A stretch of 64,000 bases of DNA. Origin: Acinetobacter guillouiae CIP 63.46. Lineage in GTDB: Bacteria; Pseudomonadota; Gammaproteobacteria; Pseudomonadales; Moraxellaceae. Below are positions 30,118 through 40,900 of this stretch, in pieces. Position 1 is the stretch's first letter. Every line of letters starts with the position of its first letter. The notes beneath the pieces are model-generated. The model did no database searches and had not been told where the DNA came from. It saw nothing but the letters and a program-made list of their open reading frames with translations. The stretch covers positions 1 to 64,000 of the forward strand of contig NZ_KB849284.1 in assembly GCF_000368145.1 (NCBI RefSeq), in the 5' to 3' direction. Position numbers and translations under genes: made by a program.

Positions 30118-30890
30118 ACTCCCCTCTCGTTCAACTGCAACAAATTAATGTCCGAATTGATGATCGTGACATTCTAAAAAATATAGATTTTTCATTACAA
30201 GAAAAAGAAATTGTCACGCTTATTGGTCCCAATGGCGCAGGCAAATCAACCCTGATCAAAGTATTATTGGGTATTTTAAAACCCAATGCGGGCAAAATTA
30301 TCAGCTCAAAAAAAATTAAACTGGCGTATGTACCACAAAAATTTAACCCCTCTCATAGTCTGCCTTTAAGAGTTAAAGATCTACTGGATCTTGAGAAATG
30401 TGATAAGGCCATTAAAGCTGAAATCATTCGAGATACTGGTATTGCCAAATTAGAGTACGCCAAAGTACAACAACTTTCAGGTGGTGAACGTCAGCGGGTT
30501 TTATTGGCGCGCGCTTTATTACGCCAACCCGATATTTTAGTTTTAGATGAACCTATGCAAGGTTTAGATATTCAATCTGAAGCTGAATTGTATGAATATG
30601 TGCGTAGCCTGCCACAACGTTATGGTTGCGCCATTTTAATTGTGTCTCATGATTTACAATGGGTCATGCAAGGCACTCAGCGAGTTGTCTGTTTAAATAA
30701 GCACATTTGCTGTAGTGGTTTACCTGACAGTATTCAGCAGCATCCAGAATATCAAGCTTTGTTTGGTGATACTTTTGGAAAATACCACGCTTTTTACCAA
30801 CACCATCATGACCATTGTGCACATGGTGACTCCGCCAAAACTTGTGAACATGGCCCACATCCACACATTCACCCAGAACCGGAAGCTTAA
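30090..30890 (+). CDS. znuC: zinc ABC transporter ATP-binding protein
   Basis: A 266-residue ATPase. Walker A GPNGAGKST, signature LSGGERQRV and Walker B ILVLDEP are all present. The C-terminus has a long His-rich stretch, HHHDHCAHGD and PHPHIHPE, that could buffer zinc at the pump. Its start lies inside the zur reading frame; znuB begins 3 bases after the stop. Confidence 0.94.
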   Translation: MSAVLEQSVNSPLVQLQQINVRIDDRDILKNIDFSLQEKEIVTLIGPNGAGKSTLIKVLLGILKPNAGKIISSKKIKLAYVPQKFNPSHSLPLRVKDLLDLEKCDKAIKAEIIRDTGIAKLEYAKVQQLSGGERQRVLLARALLRQPDILVLDEPMQGLDIQSEAELYEYVRSLPQRYGCAILIVSHDLQWVMQGTQRVVCLNKHICCSGLPDSIQQHPEYQALFGDTFGKYHAFYQHHHDHCAHGDSAKTCEHGPHPHIHPEPEA

Positions 30891-30893
30891 ACC

Positions 30894-31694
30894 ATGATGG
30901 AATGGTTAGAATTACTGTTACCTGCATGGATTATGGGAACACTTTTAGTGTTTTTAACAGCGCCACTAGGTTGTTTGATGCTATGGCGCAGAATGTCTTT
31001 TTTTGCTGACACGATGGCGCATGGTACCTTGCTTGGTGTTGCGTTAGCTGCTGTTTTAACTTTACCGCTTTGGGTCGGTGTTACCTTTACTGCGATACTC
31101 TTGGTGGCAGTACTTTGGGTTTTACATGACCCGCGTTTACCCAATGACGCCTTACTTGCATTATGTGCTGCGACCTTACTTTGTTCTGGGCTATTGTTAA
31201 TTCAACATTTACCCGCATTACGTCCTGAGTTATTAAGTTATTTATTTGGCGATTTATTAACAATTGAGTGGTCAGACCTACCGATTTTTGCAACTGTGAT
31301 TATTGTTGCTTTAGCTGTCCTCTACCGTTACTGGCAAGCACAAATTCAAATTGCGATTGATCCAGATATTGCGGTAAGTGAAGGCGTAAACGCCAAATGG
31401 CAGCGCTTAATTTTTATGTTGTTATTGGCTTTATTCACCGTACTCGCTTTACGTGCCGTTGGTTCGTTATTGATGGGTGCATTATTGGTTATTCCAGCAC
31501 TGGCTTCACGTCTTATTTCGCACTCACCGAAACAAATGGTGATGGGAGCGTTTGTGATTGCTCAAATTGGTGTGACTGTGGGTTTATGGTCAAGTGCAGC
31601 CCTGAATATCTCTACAGGTCTAAGCATCGTATTAACCATGTCTTTGCTGTTTGCTGTGATTTTCTGTGTAATGAAAGTAAGAAAGATGGCTTGA
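30894..31694 (+). CDS. znuB: zinc ABC transporter permease
   Basis: A 266-residue permease with eight to nine membrane helices, a member of the ABC-3 family. Family features are the early MWRRMSFFADTMAHGTLLGVAL block and the GALLVIPALASRLIS segment near 200. Start could be the first or second of two adjacent ATGs. Last gene of zur-znuCB; converges with a LysE gene. Confidence 0.93.
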   Translation: MMEWLELLLPAWIMGTLLVFLTAPLGCLMLWRRMSFFADTMAHGTLLGVALAAVLTLPLWVGVTFTAILLVAVLWVLHDPRLPNDALLALCAATLLCSGLLLIQHLPALRPELLSYLFGDLLTIEWSDLPIFATVIIVALAVLYRYWQAQIQIAIDPDIAVSEGVNAKWQRLIFMLLLALFTVLALRAVGSLLMGALLVIPALASRLISHSPKQMVMGAFVIAQIGVTVGLWSSAALNISTGLSIVLTMSLLFAVIFCVMKVRKMA

Positions 31695-31731
31695 TGAATC
31701 AATCATTTCCATCTTTAGCCGCACTCAATAT

Positions 31732-32352
31732 TTAAACTATGCTTTTTAACGAAACATATAAACCATATACAGCAATGACAATCAGAATTAATCCGCAAAG
31801 CCCTAATATTTTTGGATAAATTTGACTTTTAGAAAGCTTATTAAACGACAGATAGACCAAAGATAACGTGAGAAAATCTAAAATAATCCATGTCACGACT
31901 AAGATAACCAGACTGGTATTCATATCAGCATGAATATGAATAAACTGCGGAAAAAATGATGAAAAGAAAATGATATCTTTAGGATTTGAGATACCTACTA
32001 AAAAGCCTTTGCTGAGACCACCATCTACAGGCGACAACATTGTATTGAGTTGATGGTCCTGCTGGGATAATACTTCTTTTAGAATTCCATAACCTAGATA
32101 GGCAATATAAAGACATCCTAAAACTTTAATGATCAAGAAGAGGGTTTCATTGACACTAAACATGCCTTTTAAAATTAAAATAGAGGCTGTGATAAGTACC
32201 AAAGAAGCCAAATTTGTCCCAATAATGGTCAGTAAAGACTGTCGGTAGCCACCTTTTAAACCTGCACTTGCAACCAAGATCATGACTGGACCAGGCGTTG
32301 CAATCATGATAATCACACTAATGGCATACAGATAAAATTCTAAATAATTCAA
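31732..32352 (-). CDS. LysE/RhtB family amino-acid exporter
   Basis: A 206-residue membrane protein with about six helices. ATPGPVMILVASAGLKGGYRQSL at about 18-40 is the LysE family signature, and NPKDIIFFSSFFPQF the second. It is probably an amino-acid exporter; substrate unknown. Same strand as a second LysE gene 72 bases upstream. Confidence 0.88.
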   Translation of the reverse strand: MNYLEFYLYAISVIIMIATPGPVMILVASAGLKGGYRQSLLTIIGTNLASLVLITASILILKGMFSVNETLFLIIKVLGCLYIAYLGYGILKEVLSQQDHQLNTMLSPVDGGLSKGFLVGISNPKDIIFFSSFFPQFIHIHADMNTSLVILVVTWIILDFLTLSLVYLSFNKLSKSQIYPKILGLCGLILIVIAVYGLYVSLKSIV

Positions 32353-32424
32353 AGTAACCTCGAAACAATGGCTTATTTATAGGGTCAAATTTCTAACATA
32401 TAACTCAGTTAATCGCCTATGCTG

Positions 32425-33045
32425 TTATTGGTGAACCAGGCTTAATAAGCCAGCGGCACAACTAAACAATACAGCAAAGGTACGATTCATATATTTTTGT
32501 TGTTTTGGTGATTTTAATAGTCTTAACACTTTGGCTGCCAATCCTGTATAACCAGCCATGACTATCAAATCAATCGTGATCATGGTCGCTGCCATAATCA
32601 AATACTGAATCCATTGTGGTTTAGACAAGTCTAGAAACTGTGGCAAAACAGCAAGTAAAAAGACGATGGCTTTTGGATTACTGATATTGACAATAAAGCC
32701 ATATAAGATCAGCTTGGGAATAGATTTTGTCGGTTGCTCAGTTGGGATATCTATCGACTGTGTTTTCGTTGTCCATTGTATGTAGGCTAAATACAATAAA
32801 TATAAAACCCCAAACCATTTCACTACGAAAAACGCCAGCGGTGTGGTTGCAAACAATACCCCAACCCCTGCTGCGACAATCGCAATTTGAACCAACAACG
32901 CCAGTTGTAAACCGATTGCATTCCAATAACCACGGCGAAAACCATAATTTAGACCGCTCGACATAGACGCGATCGCACCCGCACCAGGTGAAATACTGAT
33001 CACCCAGCACGCCAACATATAGGCAAACCAGACTTGATACGACAT
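32425..33045 (-). CDS. second LysE/RhtB family exporter
   Basis: A 206-residue LysE-family protein (SPGAGAIASMSSGLNYGFRRGYWNAIGLQL and SNPKAIVFLLAVLPQFL). I start at the ATG at 33045 because an upstream GTG at 33072 would fall on or before the transcription start set by a consensus TATAAT (33076-33081, reverse strand). A leader of about 25 bases has no clear ribosome binding site. Not a close duplicate of the neighbouring exporter. Confidence 0.86.
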   Translation of the reverse strand: MSYQVWFAYMLACWVISISPGAGAIASMSSGLNYGFRRGYWNAIGLQLALLVQIAIVAAGVGVLFATTPLAFFVVKWFGVLYLLYLAYIQWTTKTQSIDIPTEQPTKSIPKLILYGFIVNISNPKAIVFLLAVLPQFLDLSKPQWIQYLIMAATMITIDLIVMAGYTGLAAKVLRLLKSPKQQKYMNRTFAVLFSCAAGLLSLVHQ

Positions 33046-33207
33046 AACAAAAGGATAGAAAACTTTTAACACGCTATTATAGCGGTTTTAAAACGATACA
33101 TTTCGATTAATTTAATTGGTAAAAAGTATAAGACTTTACTATTCAGCTGTTGCTTGATCATGCACAATAAGAGGATTGATAAATAAAAATTGAGGAGCCA
33201 TCACCAT

Positions 33208-34128
33208 ATGACAGCCCAATCTGTAATTCTACCTTTACCTTCTAATCATGCTCGTTTCATTGTTTTAAATTTAAAAAATCTGTCTATTGATGGTTTAAAA
33301 GAACAACTCAATGCGTTGTTAAATACACGTGATCGTTTAATTACCCAACACCCTGATGCTGAAATTAAAACATCTATTGCTTTTGGTCCTGAACTTTGGG
33401 CAAAACTTTATCACACAACTCCTGAAGGGTTTAAGCAGTTAGAACCGATTCAAGGCGCATTTGAGATGCCAGTGGTTCCTGCTGATGTTCTGATTCATAT
33501 TGCGTCTGCACGTACAGATATTTGCTTTGCGCTTAGCCAATCCTTTTTTGATGGCATCCAAAATCAAGTTGAGGTTCTGGATGAACGGGTATGCTTCCGT
33601 TATCTTGATGGTCGTGACCTGACTGGTTTTATTGATGGTACTGAAAATCCTCAATTCCCTGATGATCGTGCGGAGACTGCGTTATTAGGTGAAGATTCAG
33701 GTATTTTTGAAGATGGTTCTTTTATTTTTGCACAACGTTATGTACATGAACTTGAAAAGTGGAAACGTTTAAAAGTTGATGCACAGGAAAATGTGATTGG
33801 TCGTTCTAAATTAGAAAGTATAGAGATGGACGATGAACACAAACCTGAAAATGCCCATATTGCTCGTGTTGTCATTGAAGATAATGAAGGTGAAGAATTA
33901 GAAATACTACGCCACTCTCTTCCTTATGGCGATGGTCAAGGTGAGCAAGGTCTATTTTTTATTGCCTATACCAAAGACTTAACCCGTATTGATCGTATGT
34001 TAGTCAATATGTTTGGTACTCAAGGCGATGGGATTCATGACCGTTTGCTGCACTTTGTAACACCTATGGATGGTGCTTATTTCTTTGCACCGAGTGAAGA
34101 AGTGTTGGAAGAGATTTTGGAAGACTGA
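33208..34128 (+). CDS. Dyp-type peroxidase
   Basis: A 306-residue heme peroxidase of the DyP superfamily. The GxxDG motif is in LTGFIDGTENPQ, giving the catalytic Asp, and a proximal-His region NAHIARVVIED plus ILRHSLPYG lie downstream. No signal peptide, so it is cytosolic. I use the ATG at 33208 with GAGGAG 10 bases upstream. Alone in its unit and followed by a perfect 15-bp terminator hairpin. Confidence 0.93.
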   Translation: MTAQSVILPLPSNHARFIVLNLKNLSIDGLKEQLNALLNTRDRLITQHPDAEIKTSIAFGPELWAKLYHTTPEGFKQLEPIQGAFEMPVVPADVLIHIASARTDICFALSQSFFDGIQNQVEVLDERVCFRYLDGRDLTGFIDGTENPQFPDDRAETALLGEDSGIFEDGSFIFAQRYVHELEKWKRLKVDAQENVIGRSKLESIEMDDEHKPENAHIARVVIEDNEGEELEILRHSLPYGDGQGEQGLFFIAYTKDLTRIDRMLVNMFGTQGDGIHDRLLHFVTPMDGAYFFAPSEEVLEEILED

Positions 34129-34131
34129 TGT

Positions 34132-34170
34132 AAAAATAAAGGTAGCTATTTAACTGCTACCTTTATTTTT
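34132..34170 (+). terminator. terminator of the Dyp peroxidase gene
   Basis: A perfect 15-bp stem (AAAAATAAAGGTAGC / GCTACCTTTATTTTT), 9-base loop, with T-runs on both strands. Followed by about 250 bases of very A/T-rich DNA with no gene I can see. Confidence 0.9.
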
Positions 34171-34421
34171 GAGTGAATATACTTATATCACCTATTCGAA
34201 AATTCAGAGTTAATATTTATCATTACTTTAACGTCTTCTCTTAGAAGCTTGATAACTATACCCATATATTGTTAAGTACTGATCTTAAATATTATAAACT
34301 TTCTACATTATTATTTTTCCAATATAAAATATAAATTCCAAAAAAGAGTTAATACAGTAATTATATTTACTATTTTTGAATTAGTGATAATAGAAAATAT
34401 TTGTAAAGCAATAAAATTTTT

Positions 34422-35060
34422 TTAAAGCTCATCATATCCGAGTTGACTTATATTAAATTTAAAGTTCTTTTTTTCAATACTAGGATCACTCCCCACACAT
34501 TTCATTTCTTCTTTTTTACTTAAGTCATCATTAAGAATAAAAGATTGAATACAGTAATTTTTTAATTTAATCTCATTGATATTATTAAATTTTTTAACTT
34601 CATTCTCCAAGATTGGAAACTTACCTCCCATCGTTACAAATAGAGTATTTTTATAATTATTGTTGTTATTTTCACCCCCAGATAAAAATACCAATTGTGC
34701 GGGGCCTGAGCCTTCATAATTATCAAAATTTACAGCAATTAAACCCAATAAATACTCTTTACTTCCAAGTTTTTTGACACCTGTCATCAAGATTCTTGCC
34801 TGATCTTCTCCAGAGTAAAACAGCTTTAAATCCTTTTGGTTAAGCGGGTATTCATCTAATTTAATAAACTTATCATTGACTAATACTGTTTTTAAATCAA
34901 ATGGCAACCTAATTTTCTTATATTCATTTACCAAAAGACTACTATTGACCTTAGATTCACTCATTTTTTGCGAATCTGAGTTTAGCATTTTATTTTCTGC
35001 TTTTTGACAAGCTGCGAGTGAAAATAAGACTAGCAAAGGAATAAACTTTTTAATATGCAT
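34422..35060 (-). CDS. lipoprotein of the T6SS effector operon, immunity candidate
   Basis: A 212-residue lipoprotein. LAAC at about 15-18 is the lipobox. It has no family I recognise, and codon use is A/T-rich like the effector. Its start is 9 bases after the effector stop, so it is in the same leftward operon. The effector would act on the periplasmic peptidoglycan, so an exported neutraliser is expected; the role as immunity protein is inferred from position only. Confidence 0.72.
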   Translation of the reverse strand: MHIKKFIPLLVLFSLAACQKAENKMLNSDSQKMSESKVNSSLLVNEYKKIRLPFDLKTVLVNDKFIKLDEYPLNQKDLKLFYSGEDQARILMTGVKKLGSKEYLLGLIAVNFDNYEGSGPAQLVFLSGGENNNNNYKNTLFVTMGGKFPILENEVKKFNNINEIKLKNYCIQSFILNDDLSKKEEMKCVGSDPSIEKKNFKFNISQLGYDEL

Positions 35061-35069
35061 AATTTGCCT

Positions 35070-37454
35070 TTATATATCCTGAATATTTGGTTGATAACCT
35101 TGTAAATGTAAATGATTATCATGATCGCCATTTGTGAAAGCTACATGTGGCAACGTTTTATTTGGCTGACCTTTTCTTTTCATTACTTGTGAACCAAATG
35201 CTTTGTAACCAAAAAGATATAAGGCATTTACAAATCGTACATTTGCATCCCAATCAAATCTATCTACTTGGCTAACGAGAACAGGGCCGTTTTTATGACA
35301 ACCGTTAATTCCTAGATAACGAAAATCTCCATTAATACCGTTATAGTGTGACATGCTACCCACAGATCGTCCATCTCTGACACTAAATCCTGAGCCATGA
35401 TAATAACCATAACCTAAAGAACACATGGCTCCAATAATGGCTGCGAATGCATCTCCTTTCAAGTAATATCTGGTTCGACCTGGTAGAAAAATATCCCACA
35501 AATATCCTACCTTACCATCAGGACTCTTGTAAGACTTTAAAGTTCTTTGGTCCACTAAATATACATTTCCACCAACTAATCCATTACCTTTTTGCCGTTT
35601 AGGCGCAACTATAAATTCTGTTTTACCAATATTATGTGCTTGATTATTTTTATCATAATAAATGTATTCAGCAAAACCTGTTGCAGCTGAATTTTCTCGT
35701 TTGATTTTACCATCAGAATAAATATGATATCGTGTTGTATCACTAGTTGCTGGTGATTGATTAGAAATTGTCGTCAGTGGTTTACCACCATTTTCGGTAT
35801 GAGTATTTTGTTGGGCAACCTTAGCAGGCTCTTGTTTAACTTCAGGCACTTTAGCTGGGGTTGGTGGCTTCGGTTTAGTTTCTGGCTGAACAGTTCCAAC
35901 TGTTTTTTGTTGTACAGTTTTTTGCCCCGCATCTAATTTTCTCGACTCTTTGACAAAACCTTCATTTATTCTAAATATTCTATATGGACTTCCATTAATT
36001 ACTCTAGCTTTTACTATTGACTTAGAACCAACACCAAAACCATATACAAAGCCTACCAGCATTTTCAAGTTTATTACACCTGCAGCATTTGTTTTTTTAG
36101 GAATTTGCTTTCCTCTATAAAAAACAGTTACAGAGGTATTCGGTACAATTTGATCATCTTTTTTCACAATCAATTGAAAGCTATGGACTGGCAGTGCTAC
36201 TTTTATTGTTTGATTATTTAAAGACGTATCAACTTTAAAATGATGAATTTTCTGATTCTTCCCATCACCTGAAACAGAAACTTCAATATCTTGCCCTTCC
36301 TCAGCAATAATATTTTGTTTGATGCCATTACCATCAGCAGCATGTTTTTTTATATTATTTTTATAGGTGAGAAAAAATCCCATATTAGAGATCGGTTTGC
36401 CAGTATCTGCTTCAACAATTTGTATATTAAAGCTCACATCTTTCTTATCGGTCGTTTTTGATTCTTCTGCAACACTTGGAGCTTGCTCATTTCTAACTTC
36501 TTGAGGCGTTTTATTGGCTTGTGGTTTTGGTTGAGGGGCACTATTTTGCTCTAAAACAACAGGCACTGAGACTTGTTTAGTTAATTTAATCGTGTAGCTT
36601 TCTTTCTTATCTTTTTGTTGCGTAATCTCGAGTGTTTTACCATCAACGATTACTTTAATTTTAGTGCCGGGATGCCTAACAATTACAGGAATTTTTCCTT
36701 CTTCATTCGTTTTATAATCATTTGAAAGCTTTCCAATTTTGCTATAATATTTTCCCTCTTTATACTCTGACTCTACTATAATTTTTTTCCCTGAAACAGC
36801 ATTACCTTGTTCATCTACAACATTTATATAAATCTTACGATTGCAACAGTTTTCTAAATCATAATGAGCAAATAACGATATGTATTCACCAACCTTTGTA
36901 CCAAAAGCATCAGCCTGATTTCCTACTCCTTGCACAAACTCCAAAACATATTTAGGGCCTTTTAAATGTGCTCCGGCAATACAGCCTGACTCAGTAATTT
37001 CAACGCCATTAATTCGAACACCATAAAATTCATTGACGTTCTGACTTCTTAATCTATTACAGAGTGTATTAATCCAGCTATTAAATGCTTTTATTTGAAT
37101 AGTTCTGTCTTTTAAAAAAATACTTTTTGAAGTTACATCATCTAAGCCCGTCCAACTTCCACTCCAATCATTGACCGAAAATGATTTCTGAAAAAGGCTG
37201 TCAGAATCATTACTAAAAGTATAAGGTGGCTTAAAATAACCCAAATCGAAAAGTGCACCTTCACCAAACTGAAAATAGCCAATAAAGCCATACCCAGCAG
37301 TTTTACCATTATGCACCTTTCTAGCAGTAAGGTTTGGATCTACGAGATCTGATAAGGTTAAATCTGATGATGACTCTCTTCGGGATACTGCATATATATA
37401 TGCTTGTCTATCATCACCAAATGACTTGCCATTTACTGGAGAAACAAAACTCAT
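35070..37454 (-). CDS. predicted T6SS peptidoglycan-hydrolase effector with two hydrolase-like domains
   Basis: A 794-residue protein. Residues 1-200 resemble a lysozyme/transglycosylase fold (RRESSSDL with Glu27, GFIGYFQFGEGALFDLGYF at 57-73), a likely muramidase. About 205-295, 340-425 and 425-485 look like beta-sandwich domains, separated by Pro/Lys/Gln-rich linkers (300-340, 505-575). The C-terminus 695-794 has SHYNGINGD (His703, Asp710) and DHDNHLHLQGY (His781, His783), the zinc-ligand pattern of M15-type DD-peptidases. No signal peptide, so export would be through the VgrG in the same operon. ATG overlaps the upstream stop by 4 bases. Function is inferred from motifs. Confidence 0.75.
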   Translation of the reverse strand: MSFVSPVNGKSFGDDRQAYIYAVSRRESSSDLTLSDLVDPNLTARKVHNGKTAGYGFIGYFQFGEGALFDLGYFKPPYTFSNDSDSLFQKSFSVNDWSGSWTGLDDVTSKSIFLKDRTIQIKAFNSWINTLCNRLRSQNVNEFYGVRINGVEITESGCIAGAHLKGPKYVLEFVQGVGNQADAFGTKVGEYISLFAHYDLENCCNRKIYINVVDEQGNAVSGKKIIVESEYKEGKYYSKIGKLSNDYKTNEEGKIPVIVRHPGTKIKVIVDGKTLEITQQKDKKESYTIKLTKQVSVPVVLEQNSAPQPKPQANKTPQEVRNEQAPSVAEESKTTDKKDVSFNIQIVEADTGKPISNMGFFLTYKNNIKKHAADGNGIKQNIIAEEGQDIEVSVSGDGKNQKIHHFKVDTSLNNQTIKVALPVHSFQLIVKKDDQIVPNTSVTVFYRGKQIPKKTNAAGVINLKMLVGFVYGFGVGSKSIVKARVINGSPYRIFRINEGFVKESRKLDAGQKTVQQKTVGTVQPETKPKPPTPAKVPEVKQEPAKVAQQNTHTENGGKPLTTISNQSPATSDTTRYHIYSDGKIKRENSAATGFAEYIYYDKNNQAHNIGKTEFIVAPKRQKGNGLVGGNVYLVDQRTLKSYKSPDGKVGYLWDIFLPGRTRYYLKGDAFAAIIGAMCSLGYGYYHGSGFSVRDGRSVGSMSHYNGINGDFRYLGINGCHKNGPVLVSQVDRFDWDANVRFVNALYLFGYKAFGSQVMKRKGQPNKTLPHVAFTNGDHDNHLHLQGYQPNIQDI

Positions 37455-37936
37455 AGTGCCCCCTTTGATTCTTGATCAATTTGTTTAAATAGGATTAGAA
37501 TTTTATTTTTTGTTTTTTCACTAATTTGTTTTGAAAATTTAATTTTATTTCCATCAAAATTTAGGCTCAGATCCTCATTAAGATGTAGCATGACATTACC
37601 TAAGTTTTTACCATCATCAATAATATAAAATTTCAAAGGCTTATTTTTATTTGTTAATGAAATAAGTAAAAGATTTTGCTCTGAACTTTTGATATTCCAA
37701 CATTCATCAGGAACATGTAACCAAGAACCTGTACTTAAATCTATATTATTTTGCTTTAAAATCTTCGATACAGACTCCTTAATATCCTTACGTTGAAAAC
37801 TGCATTTATCAGACTCAATATAAGCAAAGCTAACCGTTTCAGCACCTATGGTACGCTTTGGAAATTCTTTGATAATCTGCGCATGACACAAAGGTACAAA
37901 TAATAAAAAACACAAGAAAGAAAATATTGCTCTCAT
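37451..37936 (-). CDS. small secreted protein between vgrG and the effector (immunity or chaperone)
   Basis: A 161-residue protein when started at 37936, giving a clear signal peptide (IFSFLCFLLFVPLCHA, cleavage near 20). An upstream ATG at 37969 would overlap vgrG and spoil the signal sequence. The mature part has two Cys (SDKCSFQRK and PDECWNI) that may pair. No known family. Its position between vgrG and a cell-wall effector, and its export, suit an immunity protein; a true cytosolic adaptor would not be exported. Confidence 0.68.
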   Translation of the reverse strand: MRAIFSFLCFLLFVPLCHAQIIKEFPKRTIGAETVSFAYIESDKCSFQRKDIKESVSKILKQNNIDLSTGSWLHVPDECWNIKSSEQNLLLISLTNKNKPLKFYIIDDGKNLGNVMLHLNEDLSLNFDGNKIKFSKQISEKTKNKILILFKQIDQESKGAL

Positions 37937-37949
37937 AATAATAAAGCCC

Positions 37950-40900
37950 TTACTGACCGAAACTGCCAAAATCTGCTTCTAAATCTTCATCACAAGATTC
38001 ATTTTGATCTTCTATTGCACCATGATCATCTGCAGCGCCACAGCATCCCTCACCCTCACATGCACTATGATCTGTAGTGTCATCAACATCGTTTTTTATC
38101 ACAATTAATTCTTTCAAATCTTCACTATCATGCCCAAGAATAATAGCTTCGACATTATCAGCACTATCACTGAAAAAACGTTGTGTACGACCAAGTTCAT
38201 CCAAAATACCAATAAACTCAGTTTTTCGTGAGTGATTTACGAACTTAAATTTAACCTGCTGTTTTAACTCATCTTTACTAAAAATATCGCCAAAATCAAA
38301 CCTTCGACTAAATATTCCACTCTCAGGCATTTTCGGTAACTGCGCATTTACAGTTGCCCCACTGGTAAACAACTGTTGGCCCGATTTCACTTCAAACTTT
38401 CCACCAGTTTTAATAAAGACACCACTACCATTAACCACAAGCTGAGTACCACCTGCTTTTAAGTCAATTTCTTTAGAACTGGTCAGCTCAATCTTATCTT
38501 CAGTCGCGATCAGTTTAATCACTTTCTTGGCAATGATTTCAATCAAATCATCTTGCGCCTGAACTTTGATCGGACCCTTTGCAGCAAAAGCACTTAAACC
38601 TTTCTGAGCTGCAAACAAGCTGATCTTATCTTGTGCATGACCGACAATATTCTTCTGTGCACTCAAATTAATTGAGCCTTGCGCACTTTCAGCAATATCT
38701 TGTGAAGCTTGTAAGACAATATCTTCTGGGGTTGTCAGTGCAATCCCATTGGGTGAAGCCAGTAACATCAATGCCTGACGAAAGATCTTACCTTGCTCTT
38801 GTTTGGCACTATCACCACTATTTTCTAAGTCTTTTGTATAACTCTCCATAAAGCCCTGTAAAGAGCCTAAAGCCTGCATCGGATTCACATCCAATTTACT
38901 GCCTTTATTAAAAGTTCCACAAACACTGGTTAAATCAAAATCCTTAATTTCAACATTGGCAATTACCTTACCCACGTCTTTTAAAGCACTTAACGGTTCT
39001 GTATCAAATTTGTCTTTTAAACTGGTTAATTTTCCTTTTAAAACATCCGAACCATGTTCTTCAATATTTTCAATAAAACTCTTTAAGTTCTCAATCGACT
39101 CTTTGGAATCATTAAAAAAGTCTTTAAATTCGTCTACAATATTCTTGGTATCTTTACCAAATTTCTGGATGTCCTCAATAAAATCACCACTGTTTTTCAG
39201 TGCTGAAATTGGATCACTCCCCACAGCATTTTTAAATAAACCCACGGTTGCCTGTAAAGCCTGATTTGCACCTTTTAGTTCTAAAGAATTAATCAGTTTC
39301 GGCAAACGATTGACAACATTCAATGCATCCGTTTGTTGTTTGACTGCTATTTCACTCAGCACTTTCATACTTTCTGCACCTTGATTTAACAAGGACTGCG
39401 CTTGTGCTGCTTCTAAATGGTCTGCAATCGCATTTTCTTGGGCATACGTCGTGATAAGCATGCCTTTGCCTGCACGCATGGCACCATAAGCATCGGTTCT
39501 TAACTCAAAACCTTCGCCACGCCCATTGCTGGTTTCCTTATCTTTCGGGTGACTTAAGTTCCCAAGGTTAAGTTGTGTTGCTGCATGACTACTTTGTAGC
39601 TGTGTGCTGATTTGGCCTGTGGTGTCATCAAATCGTAGCTGGTTAAAACCTGATCCACCCACTTCCGATGAGCGAATACCGCTTAATTTTTTGGTATCAG
39701 GCAACTGGCCTTTGATATCAAACATGGTTTGATGACGTTCTGCTTCATGTAAACGTCCCATCACAAATGGACGGTCGACATTGCCATCAAAGAAATCAAT
39801 GACTACAATTTCACCAATTCGTGGGTGGAATCTTGTGCCATAACCTTCTCCCGCCCAAGAGGTCAATACATCAACCCAAGCTGAGTCTGTATCATTGTCA
39901 TTCGAGCCTGCACCACCATCATGACTATTGTCATCGGTACGGGTAAAGAGGAAACGAACTTTGATTCGCCCCCATTGATCGACATAAATCGTTTCACCTT
40001 GCGGCCCAACCACTTTGGCACGTTGTGGAAATGCAGAAGGTCTATGTGCTAAAGGGTTATACTCTGGAACGATCGGAATTCTACGGCGTACCAAAGACAA
40101 CTCATTGGCTTGACGTTGGTCTTTTATTAAATGGTTCCAATAGTTTAAATTAAGCAGCTTGGATAACTGATCTTGTAACTCTTTGGGTAAATTATTTTGA
40201 TTGTAAAAAGTCTTACCTAAGATTAAGAACTCACGATCCGAACCATCATGTTGATCAATTTCAGGGTGTTCTCTTAATTCAAACCAATAGCCAACTTGCG
40301 CATCGCGCACTGAACTGGTTGCGGTAAAATATTTGGACTGTAATTCTTGGTATTGTGTTAGTTGGGTATTTAATTTATCAACTTGAGCTGAACTGGAAAC
40401 TGTGGTTTGGTCTTCGCCATTGAGATCACTGGTCCAAGCCGGGCTAATTGTCCAAGCCTGCTCTAAACTTAAAGTTTCATTATCTTGTTGATCACTATGT
40501 TGGTGATTACTTAACTGGCTATCGCCCTGATCTTGTAAAAGGCTATCCGCTTGCCAACGTTGTACTTGTATTGCTGTTGATTGAATTGAGCGCTGGGCAA
40601 TGAGGCTGGTGATCGTGTCAAAGCGTTCTGTTGCATGACTGCGATGGAAGCGTATACTGCGTCTAGGCATTGCCTCATATTGCGTATTGTCATCAATCAG
40701 ACGTAATTTCTGTGCCTGAATCTGCGTTGCCGAAATAGGCACAATTCGTACAGACTCATCAACTAACCAGTTAATACCTTCACTGCGCCACAAGCGAGTT
40801 AAAAACTCATAATCCGTTTCATTGGCTTGCATTACAAAAGGACGGATATCGTATTGTTTTTTTAAACCACTACTGTCCAGACTTAGACTGGCAGAAAATA

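Noticed and set aside
30664-31293. Reverse-strand frames across znuC-znuB
   Set aside because: Antisense to well-supported transporter genes, no ribosome binding sites.
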